Shown: positions 34,668 to 41,544 of the stretch, one piece after another
How positions within the stretch are numbered: the first letter of the stretch is position 1
How the letters are laid out: each line of letters opens with the position of its first letter
Assembly (NCBI RefSeq): GCF_014650715.1
Contig: NZ_BMVM01000006.1
Span: forward strand, 1 to 64,000
DNA: 64,000 bases
DNA from: Streptomyces bluensis
Lineage (GTDB): Bacteria; Actinomycetota; Actinomycetes; Streptomycetales; Streptomycetaceae
Reading direction: 5' to 3'
Translations under genes and position numbers: made by a program
Notes under the pieces: generated by a model
Told to the model about the DNA's origin: nothing
What the model saw: the letters and a program-made list of their open reading frames with translations, nothing else
Databases searched by the model: none

Positions 34668-35222
34668 TCAGGCCCCCGCCCACTTCTTCAGCGCGGACTT
34701 GCTCGCGAAGTCGGCGACGTTCTTGTCCAGCGGGTTGTCCGTGTACTGGTGGAAACGCCACTTGGCCTTGATACGGGGCTTTCCCGCGGTCACGTAGTCC
34801 GCGATCCACAGGCCGTCGCCCGCGTAAGAGGTCGTGTCCACGTTCAGCCAATAGTGCCGGTTGCAGTACAAGACCACCCGGTGGTTCGGCCGGAGTTCCT
34901 TCACCTTCCGTAGGAAACGGTCCTTCTCGGCATTGCTCGCGTGAGTGCCGTCGCCCGTTGTCTCCCAGTCGACGGCGAGGATGTCACCCGCCTTTTCGGG
35001 CGCCTTGCTCACGAAGTACTCCGCCTGGGCGGTCAGGTTGCCGGGCCAGAGGAAGTGGTAGAAGCCGACGACGAGCCCCGCGTCTCTGGCGGTCTTCGTC
35101 TGTGCGCTCAGCTTGGGGTTGGTGTACGTCCGGCCTTCCGTCGCCTTGATGAAGACGAAGGAAAGGCCGTCCGTGTCGTACGAGGACGACTGGTACGAGC
35201 TGACGTCGATGCCTCGCAGCAT
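34668..35222 (-). CDS. GH25 muramidase-like protein without signal peptide
   Basis: Complete GH25 domain of 184 residues starting at its first beta strand: GIDVSSYQ with the conserved Asp, FVFIKATEGRTYTNPKL, LAVDWETT with the acidic catalytic pair, WIADYVTAGKP, WRFHQYTD. No signal peptide or membrane helix comes before it, so it would stay in the cytoplasm unless released otherwise. ATG 35222 follows GGAGG at 6-bp spacing, and the frame gives no longer start. It may derive from a phage or tail-like element or act after lysis. Confidence 0.85.
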   Translation of the reverse strand: MLRGIDVSSYQSSSYDTDGLSFVFIKATEGRTYTNPKLSAQTKTARDAGLVVGFYHFLWPGNLTAQAEYFVSKAPEKAGDILAVDWETTGDGTHASNAEKDRFLRKVKELRPNHRVVLYCNRHYWLNVDTTSYAGDGLWIADYVTAGKPRIKAKWRFHQYTDNPLDKNVADFASKSALKKWAGA

Positions 35223-35401
35223 GAGGCGCCTCCGGGCATGGGGGAACAGGGCATTCGACAGTGCGTGTGTGGGGGGCCTACCTACTGGTGGCTTTCCCTC
35301 GCTCGCCCCGCCTCACCCCTTCAGCGCCAACGTCCAGAAGACCGGTGCGCCCGAACAGAGGAACCCGTGGAGCGGATGCGCCCTCCGCAGGGCAGGACAA
35401 C

Positions 35402-35431
35402 GGAATGCTGAATCAGGAACGAAGGGTTTCC
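35402..35431 (+). promoter_or_regulatory. ECF-type promoter, site 1 (sigma gene 1)
   Basis: GGAATG, then GGGTTTCC, with GGAAT-N19-GTT spacing. The predicted start of transcription falls at the ATG 35438, giving a leaderless mRNA. An upstream ATG (35405) lies within the -35 box and cannot be the start. Confidence 0.75.
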
Positions 35432-35437
35432 GTCGTT

Positions 35438-35998
35438 ATGGAGGAACGGTCGCCGCATGACCGGGCGGAGCGGCAGCGGGAGTTCGCCGAGTGCGTGCTG
35501 CCCGAGGTGGAGATGCTGCTCCGGGTGGCGATGACGCTGACCGCGCGACCGGACCAGGCCGAGGAACTGGTACGCGGCACCCTGGCCCGCGCGTACCGGA
35601 CCTTCGACCGGCGCCACGGCCGGCAGCCGCGGACCTGGCTGCTCACTCTGATGCACCAGGAGCGCACCGACCGGCGTCGTCTTCGAGGACCCCGTCCACG
35701 GCGTGACCGGGAGGCCGGCCCCGGCCCGTCGCCGGCGGGCGTTTCCGGGCAGCCGGCGAAACCGGTCGTGCTCGGGCAGTCGTTCCACGAAGTGGTGGAT
35801 ATCGCTCTGGCGGCCCTGCCGGTGAGGTACCGACAGGTGGTACGCCTGGTGGACATGGACGGTCTGTCGTACGCGGAGGCGGCCGGGTCGCTGGGCATGA
35901 GCGAAGCGACCGTGAAGAGCCGACTGCGCCGTGCGCGCAGACGTATCCGCGTCCGGCTGGCGGCAGCCGGGCTGGTGCCGGGACGAGGTGAACGGTGA
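35438..35998 (+). CDS. ECF sigma factor 1
   Basis: ECF sigma factor of 186 residues. Region 2: FAECVLPEVEMLLRVAMTLT and QAEELVRGTLARAYRTFDRR. Region 4: ALPVRYRQVVRLVDMDGLSY AEAAGSLGMSEATVKSRLRR. A Pro/Arg-rich linker joins them. Compared with its paralogue at 37174, the core-binding helix deviates from the usual DAEDLVQETLLRAY. Its GTGA overlap with the zinc-finger gene downstream couples sigma and anti-sigma. ATG 35438 agrees with the promoter at 35402. Confidence 0.88.
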   Translation: MEERSPHDRAERQREFAECVLPEVEMLLRVAMTLTARPDQAEELVRGTLARAYRTFDRRHGRQPRTWLLTLMHQERTDRRRLRGPRPRRDREAGPGPSPAGVSGQPAKPVVLGQSFHEVVDIALAALPVRYRQVVRLVDMDGLSYAEAAGSLGMSEATVKSRLRRARRRIRVRLAAAGLVPGRGER

Positions 35999-36300
35999 GC
36001 ATGTGGTCCAAGCGGAGACAACCGGCTGAGCACACGATGACCTGTAGGCAGGCGGGCCGGGTCCTCCAGGCATACCTGGACGGGGAGACCGACGACGCGA
36101 CCGCGCGGCGGGTGGCGGTACACCTGGAGGACTGCCGTCGTTGTGGCCCGGAGGCCAGGGCCTACCGGGAGATCAAGAGGGCCCTCGTCCGCCGGACGGA
36201 GCCCGACCCGGACGCGGTCGAGCGTCTGCGCGGGTTCGCTCGGGGACTGCTGCAGCACGAGACGGAGGGCGAGGGGGAGGAGCAGACGCCGGTGGCCTGA
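35995..36300 (+). CDS. Zinc-finger anti-sigma factor 1
   Basis: A 101-residue soluble protein of the zinc-binding anti-sigma (ZAS) type: TCRQAGRVLQAYLDGETDDA, then HLEDCRRCGPEA with the H-x3-C-x2-C zinc motif. There is no membrane helix, so it is a cytoplasmic sensor like RsrA. GTG 35995 overlaps the sigma stop (GTGA). It should hold sigma 1 until zinc or thiol chemistry changes; this is inferred from the family. Confidence 0.85.
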   Translation: MSMWSKRRQPAEHTMTCRQAGRVLQAYLDGETDDATARRVAVHLEDCRRCGPEARAYREIKRALVRRTEPDPDAVERLRGFARGLLQHETEGEGEEQTPVA

Positions 36301-36340
36301 GGGACGTTCGGGGGCATTCGGGTGTATCAGCGGGTGGAGG

Positions 36341-36370
36341 GGAATGATGCGGAGCCATCGGTGGGTTTCC
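36341..36370 (+). promoter_or_regulatory. ECF-type promoter, site 2 (second anti-sigma gene)
   Basis: GGAATG and GGGTTTCC with GGAAT-N19-GTT spacing, 118 bases before the second zinc-finger gene. Confidence 0.72.
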
Positions 36371-36487
36371 TGCGCGTGAGAAGGCATCGGCCGGGCGCCC
36401 GGACCGGTCCCGAGTGGTGAGCGGGGCCGTCGAATGTCCGGGCGCCCGGGGCTCGACGCGGTGGCCGGTCCGGAACCGAGGTGAGCG

Positions 36488-36787
36488 ATGAGGGTGTGGC
36501 CGAGACAACGGGACCCGGCGGGGAGGCTGAGCTGCGCCCAGGTGGTCCGCGTCCTGCAGGCATATCTGGACGGGGAGATGGACGACGTCACCGCCCTACG
36601 GGTGCGGGCGCACCTGGACGACTGCCGCGACTGCGGGCTGGAGGCCCGCACCTACCGTGAGATCAAGAACGCACTGGTCCGCCAGGAGCGGCCCGACGCC
36701 CGCGCGGTGGCCCGCCTGCGCGGCTTCGGCGAGTCCCTGCTGCAGCCCGCCCCGGGCGACCGACGCGATCGGACCCCCGGGGGGTGA
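36488..36787 (+). CDS. Zinc-finger anti-sigma-like protein 2
   Basis: A 99-residue paralogue of the preceding protein. Shared: VLQAYLDGEMDDVTALRVRA, HLDDCRDCGLEARTYREIKN. The H-x3-C-x2-C motif is intact and an extra Cys is present at LSCAQV. ATG 36488 follows GAGGTGA. It has its own promoter instead of being coupled to a sigma gene, so dosage against the sigma factors may differ. The partner sigma is unclear. Confidence 0.82.
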   Translation: MRVWPRQRDPAGRLSCAQVVRVLQAYLDGEMDDVTALRVRAHLDDCRDCGLEARTYREIKNALVRQERPDARAVARLRGFGESLLQPAPGDRRDRTPGG

Positions 36788-36788
36788 G

Positions 36789-36843
36789 CGCTCCGGCCCT
36801 CCGGCCCTCCGGCCGGACGGCGGGACTTTCGCAACAGGCCCTA
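36789..36843. repeat. Solo right arm of a MITE-like repeat
   Basis: CGGGACTTTCGCAACAGGCC followed by CTA (36821-36843) matches the right arm at 14072 in its first 11 bases and the 32.6 kb element in ACAGGCCCTA. No left arm is found nearby. A short CCGGCCCT tandem repeat precedes it. Its end provides the TAG stop of the minus-strand gene at 36841. Confidence 0.65.
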
Positions 36844-37086
36844 GGCCGGCGAGGTCGGTGCCCGGTGGGGATGGCCGCGTATCGACGCCTTCATGAGGCG
36901 GAGGGCGATCAGTTCGCCGCTGCAGGCCCAGCAGCGGGCCACATGAGCCGCGACACGCGTGTGTCGTACTCCGGTGAGCTGCCCGTCCGCGTACGCCGCG
37001 ACCGCACCGTGCAGCCGTATATGGCGCAGCTTTTCGCGGCATTCCCACCAGAGCCTGTACGGCAACGGGGTACTCAGCTTCGTCAT
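36841..37086 (-). CDS. Zinc-finger anti-sigma-like protein 3
   Basis: An 81-residue protein with the ZAS motif HVARCWACSGE (H-x3-C-x2-C) after LHGAVAAYADGQLTGVRHTR. It is divergent from sigma factor 2 and probably its partner or a competitor. ATG 37086 lacks a Shine-Dalgarno, but the ECF-type promoter (site 3) ends 5 bases before it, so a leaderless transcript is predicted and this start is supported. Confidence 0.75.
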   Translation of the reverse strand: MTKLSTPLPYRLWWECREKLRHIRLHGAVAAYADGQLTGVRHTRVAAHVARCWACSGELIALRLMKASIRGHPHRAPTSPA

Positions 37087-37091
37087 GTATC

Positions 37092-37121
37092 GGAAACCCG
37101 TGTTAAAAGGCGGGACATTCC
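37092..37121 (-). promoter_or_regulatory. ECF-type promoter, site 3 (third anti-sigma gene)
   Basis: On the minus strand: GGAATG and GGGTTTCC with GGAAT-N19-GTT spacing. Its -35 lies next to that of site 4 in a dyad CATTCC-GT-GGAATG. Confidence 0.75.
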
Positions 37122-37123
37122 GT

Positions 37124-37153
37124 GGAATGCTCCGATTGGTCCGGAGGGTTTTC
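37124..37153 (+). promoter_or_regulatory. ECF-type promoter, site 4 (sigma gene 2)
   Basis: GGAATG and GGGTTTTC with GGAAT-N19-GTT spacing, 20 bases before the sigma 2 ATG. It is back to back with site 3. Confidence 0.72.
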
Positions 37154-37173
37154 ACCAGCCCGTGGGAGACACA

Positions 37174-37725
37174 ATGGCGCAGCCGCCGGAGGTGCGGGAC
37201 AAGGCGTTCGCGAAGTTCGTGCTGCCCGAGGTGGAAGTGCTGCTGCGGGTGGCGATGACGCTGACCGCGCAGCCCGCCGACGCCGAGGACCTGGTGCAGG
37301 AGACCCTGCTGCGCGCCTACCGGGCCATTGGCCGGTTCGACGGTGAGCATCCGCGCGCCTGGCTGCTGACCATCATGCGGCGGGCCGAGATCAACCGGCA
37401 CCGCCGCCGCACCCCCCGTCTGCTCGACGACCCGGACGCCGACCTGGACCGGCTGAGTTCGGTCGGGGTGGCCGAGTCGCCCGAGGAACTGGTGCTCGGC
37501 GAGAGCTTCGACGCGGTGGTCGGCGCCGCGCTGGCCGCCCTGCCCGACAAGCACCGGCAGGTCGTCCGGCTGGTGGACATCGGAGGGCTCAGCTACGGGG
37601 AGGCGGCCGAGGTGCTGGATGTGCCGGAGGGGACGGTGATGAGCCGCCTGCACCGGGCCCGTAAGCGGATAAGGACCCATCTGGTGGCGGCCGGGCTCGC
37701 GCCGAAGAAGTGGAGCAGGACGTGA
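37174..37725 (+). CDS. ECF sigma factor 2
   Basis: ECF sigma factor of 183 residues with regular region 2 (VLPEVEVLLRVAMTLTAQPA, DAEDLVQETLLRAYRAIGRF) and region 4 (ALPDKHRQVVRLVDIGGLSY, GEAAEVLDVPEGTVMSRLHR). It ends in a short basic tail. ATG 37174 follows GGGAG; the longer open frame upstream runs through the promoter and the divergent gene. It is likely the factor that reads the GGAAT-N18/19-GTT promoters of this region, including its own. Confidence 0.92.
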   Translation: MAQPPEVRDKAFAKFVLPEVEVLLRVAMTLTAQPADAEDLVQETLLRAYRAIGRFDGEHPRAWLLTIMRRAEINRHRRRTPRLLDDPDADLDRLSSVGVAESPEELVLGESFDAVVGAALAALPDKHRQVVRLVDIGGLSYGEAAEVLDVPEGTVMSRLHRARKRIRTHLVAAGLAPKKWSRT

Positions 37726-37807
37726 TCCGCCATGGCCACGGACGGGCCGCGTGCCGTCTGCTGCGCGTACGCGCGGGTGCACCGCCCGACCGGGCCGGGG
37801 GGCGCTC

Positions 37808-38467
37808 GTGAACCTCTGTGTGTCCCGTACGGGGCTGTGGGCGACCGTGCTCGCCCTGTCCGTCGCGTTTGCGGTCGGCTGTGGGCAGGGGGAGGACGAG
37901 CGGGGCCGTACCTGTCCCGGCGGGGCGGGCAGGAACTTCTCGGGCCGCACCGTCGACGGGGTGGAGCTGTGGCAGAAGAAACTCCGGTGCGTCAACCTGG
38001 AGGGCTCGGAGCTGACGGGTTCGGTCTCCGAGGCGAACCTGAGCCGCGGCAACCTCTTCGGGGCGCGGCTGGCCGACGTGTCCCTGGAGAGCGTGGACCT
38101 GCGCGACGCGGATCTGCGCCGGGCTCGGCTGACCGCGGGCACGCTCGCCGAGGTCGACATGCGGGGCGCCGATCTCGGCGAGGCCGCGTTCGACAAGAGC
38201 ATGCTGACCAACGTCAGTTTCGCGGGAGCCCGGCTCCGGGGTGCGAAACTGCGTGCGGCCTCGCTCACCAACGTCGACTTCAGCCACGCGGACCTGCGTG
38301 ACGTGGATCTGTCGGAGGCGGAGCTGTCCGGCAGCACGCTGCGCGGTGCGCGGCTGGACGGGGCCGATCTGTCGGGTGCGAGCTGGGAGAACGTCGTGTG
38401 CCCGGACGGCACCAAATCCGTCGGCACCCGCGCCTGCGGGGGGCGCCACCTCACCCCGGCTTCCTGA
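37808..38467 (+). CDS. Pentapeptide-repeat lipoprotein
   Basis: Lipoprotein of 219 residues: signal with lipobox FAVGC, then about 30 pentapeptide-type units from residue 60 (LEGSELTGSVSEANLSRGNL, DLRDADLRRARLTAGTLAEV, NVDFSHADLRDVDLSEAELS), and a Cys-containing C-terminus. Pentapeptide repeats fold as a right-handed quadrilateral beta-helix. On the outer membrane face it could act as a scaffold; no enzyme motif is visible. GTG 37808 starts the signal peptide. It may be cotranscribed with sigma 2 (82-base gap). Confidence 0.85.
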   Translation: MNLCVSRTGLWATVLALSVAFAVGCGQGEDERGRTCPGGAGRNFSGRTVDGVELWQKKLRCVNLEGSELTGSVSEANLSRGNLFGARLADVSLESVDLRDADLRRARLTAGTLAEVDMRGADLGEAAFDKSMLTNVSFAGARLRGAKLRAASLTNVDFSHADLRDVDLSEAELSGSTLRGARLDGADLSGASWENVVCPDGTKSVGTRACGGRHLTPAS

Positions 38468-38533
38468 GACCCCGCCGCCCGATCTGCCCCTCCCTCCCTC
38501 CCTCCGACATTTAAGGGCGTATTTCGCGAAAAG

Positions 38534-38563
38534 GGAATGTCGTACCGATGGGGTCGGGTTTCC
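38534..38563 (+). promoter_or_regulatory. ECF-type promoter, site 5 (PAP2 gene)
   Basis: GGAATG and GGGTTTCC with GGAAT-N19-GTT spacing. Transcription should start near 38571. From a GTG exactly there an Arg-rich 66-residue frame runs to 38771, ending in a GTGA overlap with a possible PAP2 start; whether it is translated is unknown. Confidence 0.72.
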
Positions 38564-38659
38564 TGTCCGAGTGCTGTTCGGTCACGTCGTGTCCGGACTC
38601 CGTGCCGGAGGAGAGCGTGGCCGGAGTTCCCGAGGGGCCGGGAGGGCGACTTGGGCATC

Positions 38660-39841
38660 ATGGGTCTTCCGCTGGGGCGAGCAGGGTTTCCCGGGTTACG
38701 CGAAGCCGGTCTTCCGCGCCGCGCCGTGGCGCGCGGGCGCCGACGGTCGGCGTGCCGGGGCCGCGCGGTGACGCTCTTCGCTCTGGTGGTCGGTGCGTAC
38801 GTGGCCGTCTTCGTGGCGTTGCTCGCCCGGTCGCCCCTGTTGCGCCTGGACTGGCGCATGGCCATGTGGCGGCCGTTCAGGCAGTGGCCCGAGCTGCGGG
38901 AGCTCCTGGACATCCTCGTCGTCGCCGGACAGCGGGGGCCGACGATGACGGTGGCGCTGGCCTGGCTGGGGTGGCGTTGCCTGCGCAGCAGGAACCCGCG
39001 CCCCCTGCTGGTCTTCCTCGCGGCGCTGGGGCTGCTCAATGTGAGCGTCGGCGCGGTGAAGCTGGGGACCGGACGCCTGGGGCCGGGCTCCGCGTACACC
39101 ATCGGCTCCACCGAGTTCCTCCGGGGCGGCGACGTCTTCCCGTCCGGCCACACGGCCAACTGCCTCGTCACCTGGGGAACGCTCGCCCACCTCGCCTCGC
39201 GCCATCGCACGGCGGCGGCCGTGGCGGCCGCTCTGGCCGCCGTGGTGGTCGGCCTGGCCACCGTCTATCTGGGCACCCACTGGTTCAGCGATGTGCTGGG
39301 TGGCTGGGCGGCCGGCGCACTCGTACTGCTGGCCCTTCCGTACTGCGAGCAGTTCGCCGAACGGGTGGTGGTTCGGGCCAGGAGGCTCGGGGCATGTCTG
39401 GCTGCTGACCCGGCGTCACGGCTGGGCCCGGGGGCGGCCATGGGCCTGCGGGCCGCGGCGGTTCGCGGGCGGAGAGGGCAGGGTGGCTGGGCGGCCCCCG
39501 TGGTCCGTGCGTTCACGTCGCGGCGGCTGAACCCCGCCGCAACGACGGCAGCCTTCCATCCCCGGGTATGGAATGAGCGCGGGCCGCCGCGGGTTTCCGA
39601 TATGTCTGAATTCCCCACAGCATTCCCTTGGGTCGGTCATTCCCTTGTGCCCGGTGTCAGCTGTGTCTGGTGCCGGGGGAATGAACTCCTGGGCGATGCG
39701 GGCCGCGCGGGCCGCGGGACGCGTACTACGGCAGAGCCGTGGTGGCGGCCCGGGAGCCGGTGCTCGACAACGGAGATCACCAGTGGCAGTTCAAGTTCTG
39801 ATCGCAGAGGACCACGCGGTGGTCCGACAGGGCCTGCGTGA
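38660..39841 (+). CDS. PAP2-family membrane phosphatase with long C-terminal tail
   Basis: Membrane phosphatase of the type-2 phosphatidic acid phosphatase family, possibly acting on undecaprenyl diphosphate or phospholipid. Active-site boxes: KLGTGRLGPGS, FPSGHTANCL, and SRHRT...VYLGTHWFSDVLGGW with the catalytic His. About six helices are seen up to about 39370. The frame then continues without a stop for about 160 residues of low-complexity sequence, overlapping the response regulator gene by 59 bases. That tail contains promoter site 6, so a frameshift or unusual extension is possible. ATG 38660 is preferred; GTG 38768 is an alternative. Confidence 0.75.
   Translation: MGLPLGRAGFPGLREAGLPRRAVARGRRRSACRGRAVTLFALVVGAYVAVFVALLARSPLLRLDWRMAMWRPFRQWPELRELLDILVVAGQRGPTMTVALAWLGWRCLRSRNPRPLLVFLAALGLLNVSVGAVKLGTGRLGPGSAYTIGSTEFLRGGDVFPSGHTANCLVTWGTLAHLASRHRTAAAVAAALAAVVVGLATVYLGTHWFSDVLGGWAAGALVLLALPYCEQFAERVVVRARRLGACLAADPASRLGPGAAMGLRAAAVRGRRGQGGWAAPVVRAFTSRRLNPAATTAAFHPRVWNERGPPRVSDMSEFPTAFPWVGHSLVPGVSCVWCRGNELLGDAGRAGRGTRTTAEPWWRPGSRCSTTEITSGSSSSDRRGPRGGPTGPA
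39570..39598 (+). promoter_or_regulatory. ECF-type promoter, site 6 (response regulator gene)
   Basis: GGAATG and GGGTTTCC with GGAAT-N18-GTT spacing, inside the open PAP2 tail and 185 bases before the response regulator. Confidence 0.7.
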
Positions 39842-40463
39842 CTTTCTGAGCCTTGACGGCGACATCGCGGTGGCCGGTGAGACGACCAACGGGCGGGAGG
39901 CCGTACGGCTGGCCCGGGAGCTGTCTCCTGACGTCGTGTTGATGGAGCTCATGATGCCCGTCATGGACGGCATCGAGGCCACAGAACAGATCCGCCGGGA
40001 ACTGCCCGAGGTCCGGGTCGTGGCGCTGACCGGCGTCCTCGACGGTGGCATGGTGATGGCGGCGGTCCGGGCGGGCGCGACGGGCTTCCTGCTGAAGAAC
40101 GCGGAGGCGGACGAGTTGCGGCACGCGGTGAAGGCCGCGGCGACCGGGCGGACGTATGTCTCCAGCGCCGCGGTGGCCCGTCTGGTGGACCAGGTCAGCG
40201 GCCCGACCGGGCCGGCGCGTCTCACCGAGCGCGAGTCGGAGGTCCTGGTCATGCTGGCCCGGGGCAAGGCGAACAAAGAGATCGCGCGCGACCTCCACAT
40301 CGGGCAGCAGACCGTGAAGACGTACGTCAGCCACATCTTCGACAAGCTCGGGGTGCACAGCCGGACCCAGGCTGTCGCGCACGCCCTGCGGCTGGGGCTG
40401 GTGCCGCCCGGCGAACTCGGCCGTGGTCTCGTCGTGAGCGACGAATACCGGTGGTCCGCCTGA
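39783..40463 (+). CDS. NarL/LuxR-type response regulator with Glu at the phospho-site
   Basis: Response regulator of 226 residues. Receiver: acidic pair E9-D10 (LIAEDHAVVRQ), then DVVLMELMMPVMDGIEA, where the phospho-accepting Asp is E55; the conserved Thr (ALTG) and Lys (FLLKNAE) remain. C-terminal LuxR helix-turn-helix: LTERESEVLVMLARGKANKE IARDLHIGQQTVKTYVSHIF. Asp-to-Glu often mimics phosphorylation, so it may be always active and controlled by expression from site 6. No histidine kinase is adjacent. GTG 39783 follows GGAG. Confidence 0.92.
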   Translation: MAVQVLIAEDHAVVRQGLRDFLSLDGDIAVAGETTNGREAVRLARELSPDVVLMELMMPVMDGIEATEQIRRELPEVRVVALTGVLDGGMVMAAVRAGATGFLLKNAEADELRHAVKAAATGRTYVSSAAVARLVDQVSGPTGPARLTERESEVLVMLARGKANKEIARDLHIGQQTVKTYVSHIFDKLGVHSRTQAVAHALRLGLVPPGELGRGLVVSDEYRWSA

Positions 40464-40482
40464 GGGACCGTGCTGCCGTTCC

Positions 40483-40582
40483 GTGGACGCGACCGCTTTA
40501 CGGCTCGGTGGACGCGACCGCTTTACGGCTCGGTGGACGCGACCGCTTTACGGCTCGGCGGACGCGACCGCTCTACGGCGCA
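40483..40582. repeat. Four 25-bp tandem repeats
   Basis: Units start at 40483, 40508, 40533 and 40558. The first three are identical, each being GTGGACGCGACCGCTTTACG then GCTCG; the fourth has drifted. It lies between the response regulator stop and the end of the converging isoprenyl synthase gene, whose last residues fall in unit 4. No spacers, so not a CRISPR array. Confidence 0.9.
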
Positions 40583-41439
40583 ACCCGCGGCCGGTCGCGT
40601 CCCGGCCCCTGACCCGTCACCGTCGCGCACAGCCCGGCCAGCGCGTCCCTCGCCGCGCAGTCCGGGAGGTCCCCGAGCGCCGAGCGTGCGCGGTGAGCCC
40701 GGCGCCGGGCGTCCCGCAGGGCCCGCCGCGGCGCCGGGTGTGCGCGCGGCGGGTCGACGGCGGTACCCAGCACGTCCTCCGTGAGTCTGAGGGCGGTGCC
40801 GAGCCGCTCACCGTACCGGGCGAGTGCGTCGCCCACGCGGTCGCCGGCACCCGACGCGAGGGCGCCGAGCCGCGCCGAGGCGCCGGTCAGCGATCCCGTC
40901 CGGGCGGCGGCGACCTCGACCTGGTGCGCGACCGGATCGCATCCCTCACCCGGGCCCGTCCGGGCCAGCATCCGGCCGGTGACCATGCGTGCGTACGCGG
41001 CCGTCTGGGCGCGTACGGCGTCGGGGCCGAGGTCGGCCAGGAGTTGCGAGGCGCGGGCGAACAGGAAATCGCCGGTGAGGACCGCGACCGACACAGGCCC
41101 CAGGACGCCGGAGCCCGGCCCGGGGCGCGGGGCCGCCTGCGCGTCGCCCACGGTGTCGTGCCCGAGCACGGCGAGGTGCGTCAGTTCGACGGCGACCGCC
41201 GCGGGCGCCACCCCGGGAGCGTGCGGGTCGCCGAACCGCGCGGCCAGCAGCACCAGCAGGGGACGCAGCCGCCGCCCCGTCCCCGTCCGCAGAAGACTCC
41301 GGCCGGACTCGCTGATGAAGGGGACATCGCTCTTCACGGCCGCCAGCAGGCCCTCCTCGACGGCCGCCGCCTCGGCCAGGAGGTCGGCCCGAAGGGCGCG
41401 GTCCCGCGGGTTGCGGCCGAAGATGTGGGCGATGGTCAT
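40573..41439 (-). CDS. Degenerate polyprenyl synthetase homologue
   Basis: Protein of 288 residues with the trans-isoprenyl diphosphate synthase fold (GRRLRPLLVLLAARFGD, AVAVELTHLAVLGHDTVGDA, ALRLTEDVLGTAVD). Both aspartate-rich motifs that bind magnesium-diphosphate are damaged: the first reads DTVGD instead of DDxxD, the second EDVLG instead of DDxxD. It may be inactive, a regulatory subunit, or have altered chemistry. ATG 41439 follows AGGAG. Next to PAP2 and GH15 it hints at lipid-carrier or cell-envelope metabolism. Confidence 0.85.
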   Translation of the reverse strand: MTIAHIFGRNPRDRALRADLLAEAAAVEEGLLAAVKSDVPFISESGRSLLRTGTGRRLRPLLVLLAARFGDPHAPGVAPAAVAVELTHLAVLGHDTVGDAQAAPRPGPGSGVLGPVSVAVLTGDFLFARASQLLADLGPDAVRAQTAAYARMVTGRMLARTGPGEGCDPVAHQVEVAAARTGSLTGASARLGALASGAGDRVGDALARYGERLGTALRLTEDVLGTAVDPPRAHPAPRRALRDARRRAHRARSALGDLPDCAARDALAGLCATVTGQGPGRDRPRVAP

Positions 41440-41544
41440 GGGCGCTCCTGTCGGATTCCGCTGATACGCACGCTTGACATGATTTTGCGGGTATTTGCAT
41501 ACGTACGGGCGCCACGCGCGGGCTCACACCGGGGCCCGGGTGGT

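Noticed and set aside
38687..38694. Further GGGTTTCC copy within the PAP2 gene
   Set aside because: No GGAAT box at 18-19 bases upstream; taken as chance.
40483..40582. CRISPR array
   Set aside because: Units are directly adjacent, without spacers, and no cas genes are present.
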